Assembly (NCBI GenBank): GCA_015501605.1
Contig: JADNRZ010000005.1
Coordinates: 1,054,001 to 1,118,000, forward strand
Direction: 5' to 3'
DNA: 64,000 nt
Origin: Panaeolus papilionaceus
Lineage: Eukaryota > Basidiomycota > Agaricomycetes > Agaricales
Shown here: piece by piece, positions 10,114 through 22,832 of the stretch
Position numbering within the stretch: the stretch's first letter is position 1
Layout: each line of letters starts with the position of its first letter
Made by a program: the position numbers and the translations under genes
The notes under the pieces: model-generated
The model's database searches: none
The model's input: only the letters and a program-made list of their open reading frames with translations
What the model was told of the DNA's origin: nothing

Positions 10114-11392
10114 ATGGACCATTTAAAGCTTCTTTCATTGCAATCTGAGCTTTATAATTCCGATGGAATTGGGTACGAAGGACTCGGAGACGGTAGAGGG
10201 GCTGAGGAGGAGTCAACGGATGGCAGAGATGAGCACGGATCAGGTTAGTTCTGGATTGAGTGCAGTTGAGCGTTGTGGTGTTAATCGCCGTCCGCCATTT
10301 GATACTGATATATTTCATTTAGAACTCGTTGCTGACTATTTGCGTTTAATTGACGAAGACCTCCAAGGCGTGGTTTCAAAACTACGCTTTGCCCTTCAAG
10401 AAGCCTACATTCAACTCGCGAAGTCGGAAGGAGCTCGTCGTGCTCTATATGAGGAAAACGTATTATTGAAAAAAGCACTGACTCTGCACTCGACTCTGCA
10501 ACCGAATGCCACCCGATTTGATCCACGACCTCAATCAATCAAACCTGCATTAAACCCCGCCTACATGGTATCACTGGCAGCAGCTACAGCAGATATTGGG
10601 AGCACAAAGACAACAAAGAAGCACCACCATCATTCTGCCCCTAAGACATGGGACTCACTCACCGCTGCCGACCAGAGCAGGTGGGGAGATGCCGTCGCTC
10701 AGGACTCCCGTGGTACGACTGAAATTTTGTCGAGCAGCTCAGTGAGCAGTGGCCAAGAGATCCCCGTTTCCTCACACGTTTTCTCTCGCGACGGAAAGCC
10801 TCACGAAAGCCAAAACCACCCTCTATACGTCGCCGCTACCCAGGTCACCACTGCTCAGTGCTTCATCAAGGGCGTACCTGAGGCTGTCACTGAAGCCCTC
10901 CTCGCTGCTGCTCTTTCCAAGTTTGGTGCTCTTAAGGGCAAACCTGATGTCGTTCACTCCAAGGTCTGCGCATTCGTCGAGTTTGCCAGTGTTGAGAATG
11001 CCAAGCGTGCTATCATCTCTTCCTTGAACACTTCAGCTGGTGGTGATGGTGGTGTTTGGATCGACGTTTCTTCCAACCCCAATGCTGGTGCTGCTGGAGG
11101 AGCTACTGATCCTGCTAGGCCCGGACAGATTAGGGTGTTTGTTGAGACTAAGAAGGAACGGGGTGATAGACCTGTGAACAGACGTGGTAGTGCCCTCAGG
11201 GTGGTCAACAACAAGGTGGTCAACAGGGACAGGTCAACGGAGATGGACACCACCGCACTGCGAGTGGGTTCAGACCCTGCTAGGCCTGCTAGGCGCAGAC
11301 CGGTTAGCGTGCGTCTTGAGACAGAGAAGCAACGCAATGATAGGCTTATGAACACGTGTGGTGGTGATCCCTGGGATGGTCAAAGGCAATAG
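10114..11392 (+). CDS. Chimeric gene: orphan coiled-coil 5' end fused to G3BP RRM and tail
   Basis: Exons 10114-10243 and 10323-11392 give 399 aa; the intron is 79 nt. The ATG at 10114 (MDHLKLLSLQSELYN..) is chosen because the next-door gene starts the same way (MDASRLLLLQSN..) and has its intron at the same place and phase. Residues about 45-95 (RLIDEDLQGVVSKLRFALQE, SEGARRAL) match that neighbour. From SAPKTW onward the protein matches the G3BP-like RRM: DSRGTTEILSSSS, NHPLYVAATQVTTAQCFIKG, KVCAFVEFASVENAKRA. The NTF2 domain and linker are missing. One missing C near 11194 shifts the former RGG tail into another frame (RRGSALRVVNNKVVN..). A diverged second copy of the DPARP..GG segment follows from about 11273 to the stop. 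A novel RNA-binding protein is likely if it is expressed. Confidence 0.82.
10826..11270 (+). repeat. Recipient copy of the RRM/RGG segment (matches 5636-6090)
   Basis: Nearly identical to the donor from about 10921 to 11195, then again after a single-base deletion in a C run near 11194. The region upstream (about 10640-10740) is much more diverged, so similarity is patchy rather than uniform. Confidence 0.9.
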
Positions 11393-11569
11393 GGCGTGTA
11401 GTATACATATGTGGGTTGACGGTTACGATGGGTACTCTTTGACAATCACCTTGCATTGTACAGAACCGTGGGTTCGAAATCAGATAGTCCCGAGCCTCAT
11501 AAATTCGAATATATCCTGAGAAGTATTGTTAATATGTATACCTGGGCCACGAGGACGACACGAGGAGCG

Positions 11570-11648
11570 GTGAAGAACCGATTGATCGATAACATGGGCG
11601 CTTAGATTCATCTTTTCCCCACACTTCACACAAGATGAGCTGGAAAGC
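11570..11648 (+). repeat. Duplicated promoter segment, copy 2
   Basis: Counterpart of 10022-10098, placed about 45-120 nt upstream of the start at 11693. It shares the GATAAC..GGGCGCTTAGAT core and a following AGCTG block. Confidence 0.75.
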
Positions 11649-11692
11649 CTCGTTGACCTCTTTGACCACGTTAGTTCTGTACTGTGACTATC

Positions 11693-13245
11693 ATGGACGC
11701 TTCTAGACTCTTGTTACTACAATCTAATAGTCTTGTCCCGAATGAAGACGAGAAACATACGTCACGTCACAAAAATGGTACCACTGGAGCAGGTTTGAGC
11801 GAGGCAATGGATGGCAGAGATGACGAATTATATTCAACTGGGTCAGGTCAGTTTTTCTTACTTGGGTCATCATAATAGACGCTCGTTACTGCGTCATCTA
11901 TCAGGATGCTAATGCCCAGGGACTTCATTTAGACGCAATCACGAATTCCCTGCGTATGATTGACGAAGAGCTGCAAGGTGTAGTGTTGAAACTACGTTCC
12001 GCGCTCCAAGACGTCCAACTGCAGCTCATGCAGTCTGAAGGGGCTCGGAGAGCTCTATGCAAAGAAAATGTAGAGTTGAAAGAGGCATTAGCTAGTATGC
12101 ACTTGGACCAACAACGAGAAAAAGCTTCTCGACAGGCCGAAATGGACCGACTTTTTGGTAATGCCCTAAAGTTGGACGCCAGCCACGCTGTTGATTGTCA
12201 GAAAAATATTGGGAAGACGAAAGCAGCGATACCCTCTTCCCAACAATTGCCTCAACCAGCATCAAATTACAACGTCATTTCCGACCCACCTCATTCCCCA
12301 ATTGCAATTCAGGACACATACGCAGATAACATTCACAACGTGCGATTCGAAACCAACCTTATGGACAAAATCAAGCATCTAAACAGCATGATAACAGGGG
12401 GTGCTAGTAGCTTAGGTCAATCCATTGTCTCTGTCGCACCTCCTTCCACAAACACTACGACCCCACTGCACAAAGACCCAGAGTGGCAGGCCGCATTCCA
12501 AGTATCCACATCACGACTTGGAAAGTTCCTCACCGACACCATCACTCAGGAAGCGCAAAAGCCGCGCTCTACTCTCAGTGCCCGGTTGATTCACATCACA
12601 CTAACAGCCTTCTTCACCTCCCTTGTTGCAGAATGGAGTGGCTGGTATACGAGCATCCCACGTTCCCCGCCCACTGGCGAAAACGAAGACGGCTCAGAAG
12701 GAAATGTGAGTTTCAATCCCACCAACTCCAATCGAGACGTCGAAACCGCTCTCTCCGAGTTTGCCAGTATCTGCACTATAGCAACATGGAATACACATCC
12801 AGACTGGGACGCCGCCTTCGAAAAACAGCTTTCTTCCTTTCTGAGCTATGCCACGAAAGTAGGACCCTTGCCCCATGACCTTGGTGTTTTGCCTTCAGGC
12901 ACCACTACCGAAAGCGGACTTGGCGTTGGGTACCGTCCATTATTCGTGCCACCGGGTAGCCGATTCCATGCTGACAAGATGGACGATGTGTACCAATTCA
13001 AAGAGAATGAAAAAGGAGCAAGAAAGACCGCAAGCTGCGGGGGATTTGGCTTGTCATCAGGCTCAACGCAGGATGGAACATTGCGTCTTCTTGTTAAACC
13101 GAAGGTCGTCCTAGAGTCGACGCTTTTCGAGATGTTGAATCCACCCCAACCACTACCTCAACAAAGGTCATGGTTAGCGTACACTGGAACCAACGCCGCG
13201 CACGCAAGGTCTAAAGGTGGAAGGCCATCTAAGGGTTGGAAGTAG
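11693..13245 (+). CDS. Orphan coiled-coil protein, parent of the chimeric gene's 5' end
   Basis: Exons 11693-11846 and 11933-13245 give 488 aa. The donor GTCAGT and an acceptor after CTTCATTTAG match the intron position of the chimera. Residues about 50-125 are a predicted coiled coil (LRMIDEELQGVVLKLRSALQ, CKENVELKEALASMHLDQQR). The rest is Ser/Pro/Thr-rich with a conserved-looking helical stretch (about 215-260, LSARLIHITLTAFFTSLVAE), an aromatic segment and a basic tail ending SKGGRPSKGWK, an AT-hook-like GRP core. I recognise no catalytic motif or family; it is probably restricted to related fungi. It lies 300 bp downstream of the chimera and is co-directional. Confidence 0.75.
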
Positions 13246-13640
13246 GTTTCTTTGTCTCCATTGGAGTATGAGCAAATAGGAGAATAGAAAATGCATGTAA
13301 AGAGAAAGGTCGTCATTTTCAATTTTAACACGCCAAACAAAAAAGACCAGCACCCGAAAGAAAGAAATCAGAATCTGAGGGTATTGAATGCGATAACGAC
13401 AAACGAACAGGGCAGATAGCAGGATATACGAGCTAGATGGGACAAGTATGAAAGCGAAATTGGGAGGGGAGCGGGCGGGCCAGTGGAAACATCAAGTGAA
13501 AAACGACCCGATGAAATGAATTACACTTAAAAAATACAACAGGACTGTGATGAATGAGGAAATGACAAACAAACGTCCGGAGGGAGAGTGAAGGTTTTTT
13601 GCAGATGAAGATATCGAATATTGCAGTTGATGGTCTAAAA
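13246..13640. other. Convergent 3' spacer
   Basis: 395 bp between the 3' ends of the orphan coiled-coil gene and the MAPK gene. Purine-rich on the plus strand, no gene seen. Confidence 0.5.
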
Positions 13641-15180
<1,540 letters not shown>

Positions 15181-16681
15181 GATCTGAAAATAAAAGGGAG
15201 TGGTGGTGGTGGTTGAGGATAGGAAAGAGAAAGGAGCTGGTTGTTTGAACAAGGATGGTATAAAAGGAACAATAACAAATGATCTACCAGCAAGAGTTTG
15301 ATCCAAACACTTTTTTCCTTTTCTAATTCTGTACCCACGACTACTTTAAGCGTCTTCCCATTTCTTATCCGTTCTCTCACCTACTCCGTCGCCTTGAGGA
15401 TGCCATGGAAACAGCTCGCAACTACCTAGGCAACCATATCCTGATTCTAAAGAGAATACATATCAACATTTAGATAAATATTTCAAAGTCTCCTGTCTGC
15501 CATCGAACCCTCGACTCAGACCATTCCAACTTGGAGGACTGCCGCTCGCGCAGTTATTCTTCATTTGCACTGCCAGACTTCATCATCCCTGAAAACAAGA
15601 AACTAAAAAGTACAATAAGAGTCAATGTACTCGATATATAAAATATATCGCTTCTCCTGTGAGACTTGCTCCATTTCGTTATCCGCCAACAAGGGTTTGC
15701 CAACTCTGTTTACAGTGTACAACTTGAAACGGCTCAGGAGTTTGCGCTTGTCAAAAATACATTCTAGTAGCACTCGACAAATCCAACTTGCGGGCTCTAT
15801 ATCTGTTGCCACTTACAAACTCGACTGCAGTGCGACCGACAGATCGTCCTCAGGCTTTAACTGCGCTGAACTTTTGTAACCATCTCTTCTTTCAGCCCAT
15901 GCGAACCATCAGAGATTCAGAGTCGTGCTGTCAGGTTTAGAACAACTGACGATCCAATACCGGTAGTTCACACTTTCCGGGGCCGTCAGGATTCCAATTT
16001 CCAACCCCAATTCCCAACAAACTGATTTCTGCCAGTAATGCAGAGCTGAGTAATTGTTATCAAGTCTGATTACCAAGTCTCATTTTTTACGCCTTGGGAG
16101 AGTGCCAGTGTGAATTGATAGTCATGTACTTGATACAGTCCGAAAGGCATTTTGTTTTTCTTAATCCCTGCATCGTATAGGCCTCCCAATGGTGAGAGGT
16201 GTACCGTGATTTTTCGTCATGTGTGGGTCGTAGCTTTTCCACACCCACAATAAAACCTGAGAATATGTCTGGCTTTTTCAAGATCAAATGTATACGACCT
16301 CAAGGATTATTCGGTGGAGTTGTTCTGAGATGCGTCAAATCAGAAACGACGAGTAGGTAGGACATGAAACAAAGCGCAAATTTACAAAATCCCCAATCCA
16401 ACAAGTTTGAACCAGTAATAACTTTTATAATTGTTCATCAAAGAAGATGTTACAGACTGATGTTGATGGACAAGGAGTACAAGGATTGCCAGATGATGGC
16501 TAGATAACTGGGAATGGGAATTGTTGGCGTTTGATTTGACATCGAAGATAGACATGATATTTATGTACATCGTACTACATACAAGACCGAGACGAAGATT
16601 GTCAATGACCGCTATCATGAGAGGCTGTCCGCTGATTTCATTTAACAAGGAAGCTTGATGAATAGTCAGATAGGAACTACA
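15181..16681. other. Intergenic region upstream of the MAPK
   Basis: 1.5 kb holding the MAPK promoter (with a pyrimidine-rich minus-strand leader around 15190-15240) and the 3' flank of the SEY1-like gene. I see no gene. A tRNA-like T-loop near 15500 does not fold. Confidence 0.5.
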
Positions 16682-18949
16682 TCACAACCCAAGAGCAGAT
16701 GCGACTGCCACCACCCCATTAGCAGTCTTGATAAACCTGTCAGCAGTGCCCCCCAGCGACGAGTCGTCCGATTGGTAGATATCAAGCGCAAAGGCTTTTT
16801 CCCCAACATCCTCAGGCAGTTGAAGATGAAACGTATCATGTCCAGAAGATGGGGTAAAGACATCCCATACTCCACCTCGTGTGGTGCAGCGCAATTCATT
16901 CGATATCCCAATCGCACTCCCATTCACGTCGCTAATAACGACGAGAACACGACCTCGAAGGCCTTGATGATTGTTTCGACATCTAGTGTGGACCTCTACG
17001 ACGAGCTTCCTGTCACGATAAAGCGTCGCACTTGACGTCATGGACTTGCGGTGTCCCACCTCGACCGATTTCGAGACTTTGATAGGTGAATTGAACAACG
17101 TCTTCTCTCTCTGTCGGATAGTCACACGTTCCGACAACCCATCCATCATTTGTTGAGACTCTGGCTCGAATGCCCAGTTCGAGTCATCCAATCGAAGTGA
17201 ATTTACTTCCGAGGTGAAGTCGTTTTCGTGTTGAGACCGTGCTTGAGTAACTACGACTTGGAATTGTTCATCGTCTCGGGACAATGATTCCTGAAGTGTC
17301 CGATCGAAAGCTGCCAAGGAAGAAGTGCGCAGGTTCCTGAGCTGACCAAAGACGATGACCGAAACTTCGTTGAGGAAGGAGGCAATGAGAGCTTGTCTTC
17401 TCCCTTGGTGAACTGCAACTGGATAATGACTGGTATCACGATCGTATTGACCTGTTATATTATGAGTGATATTACCACTCTCTACAATAAACAGGTTCTT
17501 ACCAAGAATATCAGATCGCCATTCACGCAGTTGAGAACCAAGATTCTCAATGACCCGGCCGTGATTAATCGTGGCGCAATGTGAAGCCAGGTGGGGACGG
17601 AATCGTTGTATGATTGACTCGCTAATCCTATCGCAAATAGCTCCAGCAAGAAGCTCATGTTGACTTGGAAGGTTGAGGTTATCGCAAGACCGGATTTTTT
17701 CCTGGGAATAAACTACTAGTTAGTCGCATATCTTAACCAGAGAGGAAACTTCTTACCCATATATTTTTCATATACACCTCCAACCCACTGGCAGGGACAT
17801 TAGGGGGGCGTGCCTGTTTGAAAACGTACCCTGGGTTCCCTTTGTTGACAAATCGCGCTTTAAGAGCGTCGATACCCTTCTTATAGGCCTCGGGTGCCCA
17901 TACGATATGAGGTAAAGACTCAAATTGAAAGTTGAAGTGATCTTTGAGCTCCCGATGGGTGAGCGAAGGTGGCTTGACCATAGCCTGCCACATTCTTTCG
18001 AGGTCGGCGATGATGGTACGAGATAGGCTGGTCAGAGGAGTCGTCCCACTATGGGCTTGAATGACGAAAATGATTTGAGGCGGTTCATGGTCACTGTGTG
18101 GGTGTTTGGCGGTTTGTAATTCAACAAAAAAGACGAAGGGTAGACATACCTTACATCCACCTCCCCGAAAAGCGCCAGATATTCTTCAAGAATGACCCGT
18201 AAGAGACTCATGTTACCTCCATTGTACAGACCGACTTGGTTCTCCCACATGTTGACAACAAGAGCTCTCGATGTCGCCAACGCAAAGAGAGCAGACTTGC
18301 GTTCGAATGTTTGGTTATCCTCGCGAGCAGAACCGTCTGCTCCTTCGACGTCCATGACGATGACATTCGTGGATCGAGCGCGGGAGAGCCAAATCCCTGA
18401 AGAAAAATATATAGAAAGGTCACTGGTTGATATGTGGCGATGATGGAGAGTGTACTAACCGTTTGTGGTCCGACCTCGTGTGTTTGGGTCCATGACCTCA
18501 AAATCAGTTTGGAAGAGATGGTTCAGCAATGTGCCTGGGAGACAGGGTTAACCGATGGCAATAACTTGAGTTCAGTAAGCTCACATACTTTTGCCAGATG
18601 ATTGAGAACCGACCACGGCCACGACTTCGTAGTCCAAGCTGGCATCTTGAAGGCCCCATTCAGTCAAATTGCCGTCGAGGCCAGGTCTAAAACCATAATT
18701 TCAGCCGACAAGGAGGAGCTCTATAACAGTTCGACATACAGAAATTGTTCGCGATCGTTAATGATCTGCAATTTTTGCGCTGCAACAGCTGCCTGGAGAG
18801 ATGATCAGCATATTCAAACCCGCGAGCGCTTTAGCATGTTGAACGTACTGCAGCACCAGCAGATAATGTGATCACTCGGCCAAAAATCTTGGGCAAAACC
18901 TAAAATGGCGTTTAATATGAGTAAATAAGTCGCGAACATCGCGTACCAT
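16682..18949 (-). CDS. SEY1/RHD3-like dynamin-family GTPase paralogue, anchorless
   Basis: About 600 aa from roughly eight exons. It shows the SEY1/RHD3 GTPase signature: P-loop VVGSQSSGKSTLLNHLF, NTRGRTTNGIWLSR, then VIVMDVEGADG and FERKSALFALATSRALVVNM. The region after it also aligns with SEY1 (KNIW, ENLGSQLREWR, QYDRDTSHY). SEY1 and atlastin fuse ER tubules and end in two membrane helices. Here the match fades after about residue 480, and the last ~130 residues (TLYRDRKLVVEVH..GVVAVASALGL) are unlike SEY1 and have no membrane hairpin. At the G4 position the family's RD (FVIRDH) reads QA (FVIQAHSG). The start is uncertain; ATG 18949 would make a one-codon first exon followed by VLPKIFGRVITL. 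It is probably a diverged paralogue with a changed role. Confidence 0.8.
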
Positions 18950-19664
18950 GTTCAATGCTCAAGTCTTGTTACAGAATACAACGAAGAGCAAAAGTCGATA
19001 GCTGGGTTGTTTACAGGGCCTGGAAGCTGAACTTAAGTACTTATTTTGGTTTACGGCTGAGCATGAGGTTTGCATGAGGCTTTGGTCTGTACCAAAAAGC
19101 TCTTCACACCGTTGCAGTGTCACCATTAGTTGTGCTGCGGTGTGGAACATTCCTCTCTACAGGAATAAGAACATCTCAATGAGTCAGATAGATAACAAGA
19201 TATATTGCTTGTTTTGGCGCGTTACTGTTAATATAATGACCCCACGTCGTAGTTGGGTGACTCACCCAGATAGATTGGTGACATGAGATGTGCACCTTCG
19301 TATCTCATTGGTTTGGCAATTCGATTGTTTGCGAAGGCATCTAGACGGATTTATCACTCCTCGCGACTTACAGGAGACCCATTCAGGCCTGTGATTACAA
19401 AAAGAGTAGTTCACTATGCGAAGAACGAACTTGATATGATAAACACCAAAGATCGAACGATTAGACGCGTTTAGTTTTCAAGGTCGTCGACGGTTGAATC
19501 GAAAGCGGAGAGAAGACTGAGTCGCCCAAGTCGAGGCTCTCGGCCTTTGCCGAGGAATCATACGAACTCCGAAAATGGCAATTACCTCCGTTTCGTAGTT
19601 TCGCTCAACAAAGCTTACCAGCTCTTTCTATACCCAGGAACCAGAAATAAGCTGCAAGGGCAGT
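18950..19664. promoter_or_regulatory. Divergent spacer between SEY1-like and GT61 genes
   Basis: 715 bp between outward-facing starts, so both promoters lie here. No convincing core element or gene. Confidence 0.4.
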
Positions 19665-21515
19665 ATGTCTCGATGGACTGCACCGCCAGAGCGGCGCGAG
19701 ATAGTTCTCGTCCTTATATCCATCCTTGTCTATCTTATGTCCTATAATCTGGAAACGTCACTCGACTACTTCGGTGTGGATCCTAGTGCGACCAAAGGTG
19801 CAATTCTGTCTAGCATGGGGCTCGGCGCTACCAAGGTACTTGGAGCAGATGGGAGGAAACCCTCTGGGTATCGCGACCAACTTGAAGAAGAGATTTATGG
19901 GAGTTGGAACTGGGACGAAGACCATATCGCTGGTGATGGCAAGGAACGCGAGCAGAAAATGGGCATGGACAAACATGGCGCAATGTGGAAGGAGTACCAT
20001 GAAACGGATGCAGACCTACGTCGAAAAGAGGTGTGGTCAACCGTTGACGATGCCCTGCACCGCTGGGAGGATAAAGTGCCCCAAACTAAGCTCCTACGAC
20101 ATGCTCCAGGTAGGCATATATTGTCACATCTGATTTGTTCAGCTGTTGAAGATAATTATACAGGCTATACTATCCTCGATAACGTGTTCTTCTGGAAAGG
20201 AAACGTGTACCTTGTCACCGATACGAAGGACGAATTCCCTCCATTGTCCAACATTGTCACAAGTGCAGGACCTGGTTTCAAGAGATGGCAAATACTTTCC
20301 ACAGACGAGGCGAAAGACGTTCTAGGGACATATGGTGCCCCGTATGTTCTCTATCTACCCTGTTCTTTCCTCCTTATTTAAATGGACTTCACAGCATTCG
20401 TGGTGTCACCTTTATGGCTGCCGACCCAAAATCTCGTTAGTGACTGACCATCCTCATTATAAATCCTTTTCTTGCTAACGTCATCCCCAGATAATACCAC
20501 TCTGTTCTCGTTATGGAGAACATACAGTTCTTTAGATACTACCATCGACGCTACTGGGACTACAAGACTACCACCTCCAGTCCGCCTTATCTTCCCTCAT
20601 AACCGCTTTTTCACCGATCCACATCCCGCTCCTGAAGAGCCACACGATACTAGACGACGACGCTACGACACCGGGTTCCATCCTTATGTGGCCAAGGCTG
20701 CGTTTCCTCAAATGACTGTTCAGTATTATGAAGATTGGGAAGATTATCATACAATGTCCGTGCCATTCGTTTTCCAACGCGTGGTTGTTGCGGACCACGC
20801 AGCTGCCATCAAGAACGTCGAAAAGGGTCAACCTGGCTACACGTCCGCTTTTGATTTGACTTCATCGCCGCACTGGTGGCAACCCATCCGCAAAAATCTT
20901 GCCTCGTTTGTGGGAGCTGATGAGGTGCCTCACAAAGGAAAGCGTGTGGTGACTTACCTGAGCACCCAGCTGGACCCCCTCAAACCTAAGCTTTCTGACG
21001 CAGACCATCAGGCACTGATCAAAGCTCTCAAAGCCATGGGAGAAAGCTACGGATATGATGTGCGCATCATTTCTTCAGAGGCTAAGTGGGCAGATAAAAT
21101 GACTGCTTTGTCGCAATCATCGGTATTTACCCTGACATTCTCTACCTAGTTTATTGTCTGACACTCTGTTACAGGCTGTCATCGGTGTTCACGGGAATCA
21201 CCTTATGGATGCACTTTTCATGCAACCCACATCTCAATCTGTAATTATGGAAATATTCCCTGTTGACAAGTTCTCTCGCGTCCGGGAGTACGCAGTAAAA
21301 TCTGTCGGCTTGCAATACGTTGCATGGTCGGGAAGACAGTTCGTCTCTTGTTCTTAGATCATACATTCCGCATCTCATTTTATTTTTGACGCAGATCCTT
21401 CCAAACTACTTACCCGCCCATTGCGCCACCCAAGAACGAAGACATTGAAATCGATCCCCGGGCCATTGCAAAATCCATTCACAATATTTTGTCGCAATCA
21501 TCAACACCATCATAG
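19665..21515 (+). CDS. GT61-type (DUF563) glycosyltransferase, type II membrane protein
   Basis: Six exons; introns start near 20110, 20342, about 20436, 21123 and 21339. Residues about 11-30 (REIVLVLISILVYLMSYNL) form an N-terminal signal anchor. The catalytic region shows NVFFWKGNVYLVTD, PHWWQPIRKNLASFVG and VVTYLSTQLDPLKPKLSDAD. It also has the GT61 hallmark VIGVHGNHLMDALFMQP followed by SVIMEIFP. Plant and animal relatives are Golgi/ER beta-1,2-xylosyltransferases and EOGT; the sugar used here cannot be told from sequence. The product ends PRAIAKSIHNILSQSS. The last intron uses a GTTCGT donor. It is divergent from the SEY1-like gene. Confidence 0.88.
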
Positions 21516-22832
21516 AGAACGTTTAATCATATCGCAAGCATCCCGTCCATATCAACCCTCCTCGACGCATCCATAGACACAGTTTTTAATGGCTCTCGAT
21601 ATACCTAGTAATCAGTCGTAACTTATTGAGCCTTTTCGGACATTACTGCATTTCGGTTTGGTTTCATTGTATACGTAGCTTCTCTGGATCGCGTATCCTT
21701 TACTTAATATTCGTCATTATAATCCATTTATTTCACCCGGATTATGGGAAAGTCATCTTGAGCGCCAAAAGAAGACATGGGAATAAATATCAGCGTCAAG
21801 CGATCCCTGCGCCCATATAGGTAGGTCGCCAAGATGCGGCACAGAGTACGATACCGTCGTCATCTATGAAGCCCATTATTGAGCGCCTTAAGCAACGAGC
21901 AGAATCTGGGCACCAGACGTCTATATTCATTCCCCGAGGATAAGCTAAATTTTATTATTTTGATGTGCTGACGATCATGCAGGTGACTCACTGACGGCGC
22001 ATTGTAACCTAACGGCGCCACGGATGTTGTACATAGGTGGATGCAAATCGCGGTTTCGTCATGGTGTGTTCAAGCACGATCAGACTGCCATTCGGAAGCT
22101 ATTGTTGCTCGCACTTGTTAGTCCTCTGGCGTTAACACACGGCTGTAGTCGAAATATTTCGATCAAGATCAAGGTCGGGACAGCAAAATTTTGATTCAGC
22201 GCCTGCCAAGCCAGTTATTAGACCAGTTCGAATGCCTGCATGCTGCGCCATTCGAGAGTTTGCTCGAACAAAAGTTTCGTAATTGTCAAATATTTCAGGA
22301 TATTTATTGTGAAATTATCAACACAAACCTTGCATCTTTTCAGAGAGTTTTAATTCATGCACAAGATGAAGGAAAGAGATCAAGCTTGAATCTACATGGC
22401 ACTATTTTAGGAACCCTGACATAACCAACAATGACCTCAGCAACGTTCCTCCTGCAGTCATGTCAGTCCTATATTTACAACTCTTTCAACTGCCGCTCCG
22501 TGTTATTCAATGAACTCAATCGCACAGGACCTTCTTCCGAGATATCTCAGTGCTTTTGACAGTTCAAAGCAACAAAACGGCACTTACAGCTGATCGTGTC
22601 GTGGAGTTTTGTCTCTCGGGCCGACCTCAGGTCAAGTCTTGACCAATTTTTCATAACGTGAAAAGCGATGAAAGCGGTCAACCGTTAGTATCAAATTGAT
22701 CTTTGAACGATTCAAAAGAATGCGGGACGAGGGCAGACCCTTACTATAGACCTCCCTTTCTTTCCTTCCGTCTGTGCTTCAGAGATCCTAGGCATCTTTC
22801 GAGCGTTTCACACTGCACGCTCGTAGGGATCC
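21516..22832. other. Intergenic region with a relic first exon
   Basis: 1.3 kb between two co-directional genes. It holds the pseudogene fragment at 21785-21935, described separately, and the MFS gene promoter. Short open frames near 22191-22424 look random. Confidence 0.5.
21785..21935 (-). pseudogene. Relic of the first exon and 5' flank of the gene at 55333-56287
   Basis: On the minus strand, ATG at 21863 opens MTTVSYSVPHLGDLPIWAQ. The gene starting at 56287 opens MKAVQYSVLHLDKLPIWAQ. The match continues about 50 nt upstream of both starts (a GCTCGTTG..AAGGCGCT block) and fades after WAQ. No later exon of that gene is found downstream, so this is an orphaned, decayed fragment. It shows that the membrane-protein family was once duplicated or moved. 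Confidence 0.75.

Noticed and set aside
15480..15560. tRNA-like segment with a GGTTCGA T-loop on the minus strand
   Set aside because: No pairing T-stem, anticodon arm or acceptor stem could be drawn.
22191..22424. 77-codon plus-strand frame
   Set aside because: No codon bias, motif or splice context; probably chance in the MFS promoter region.
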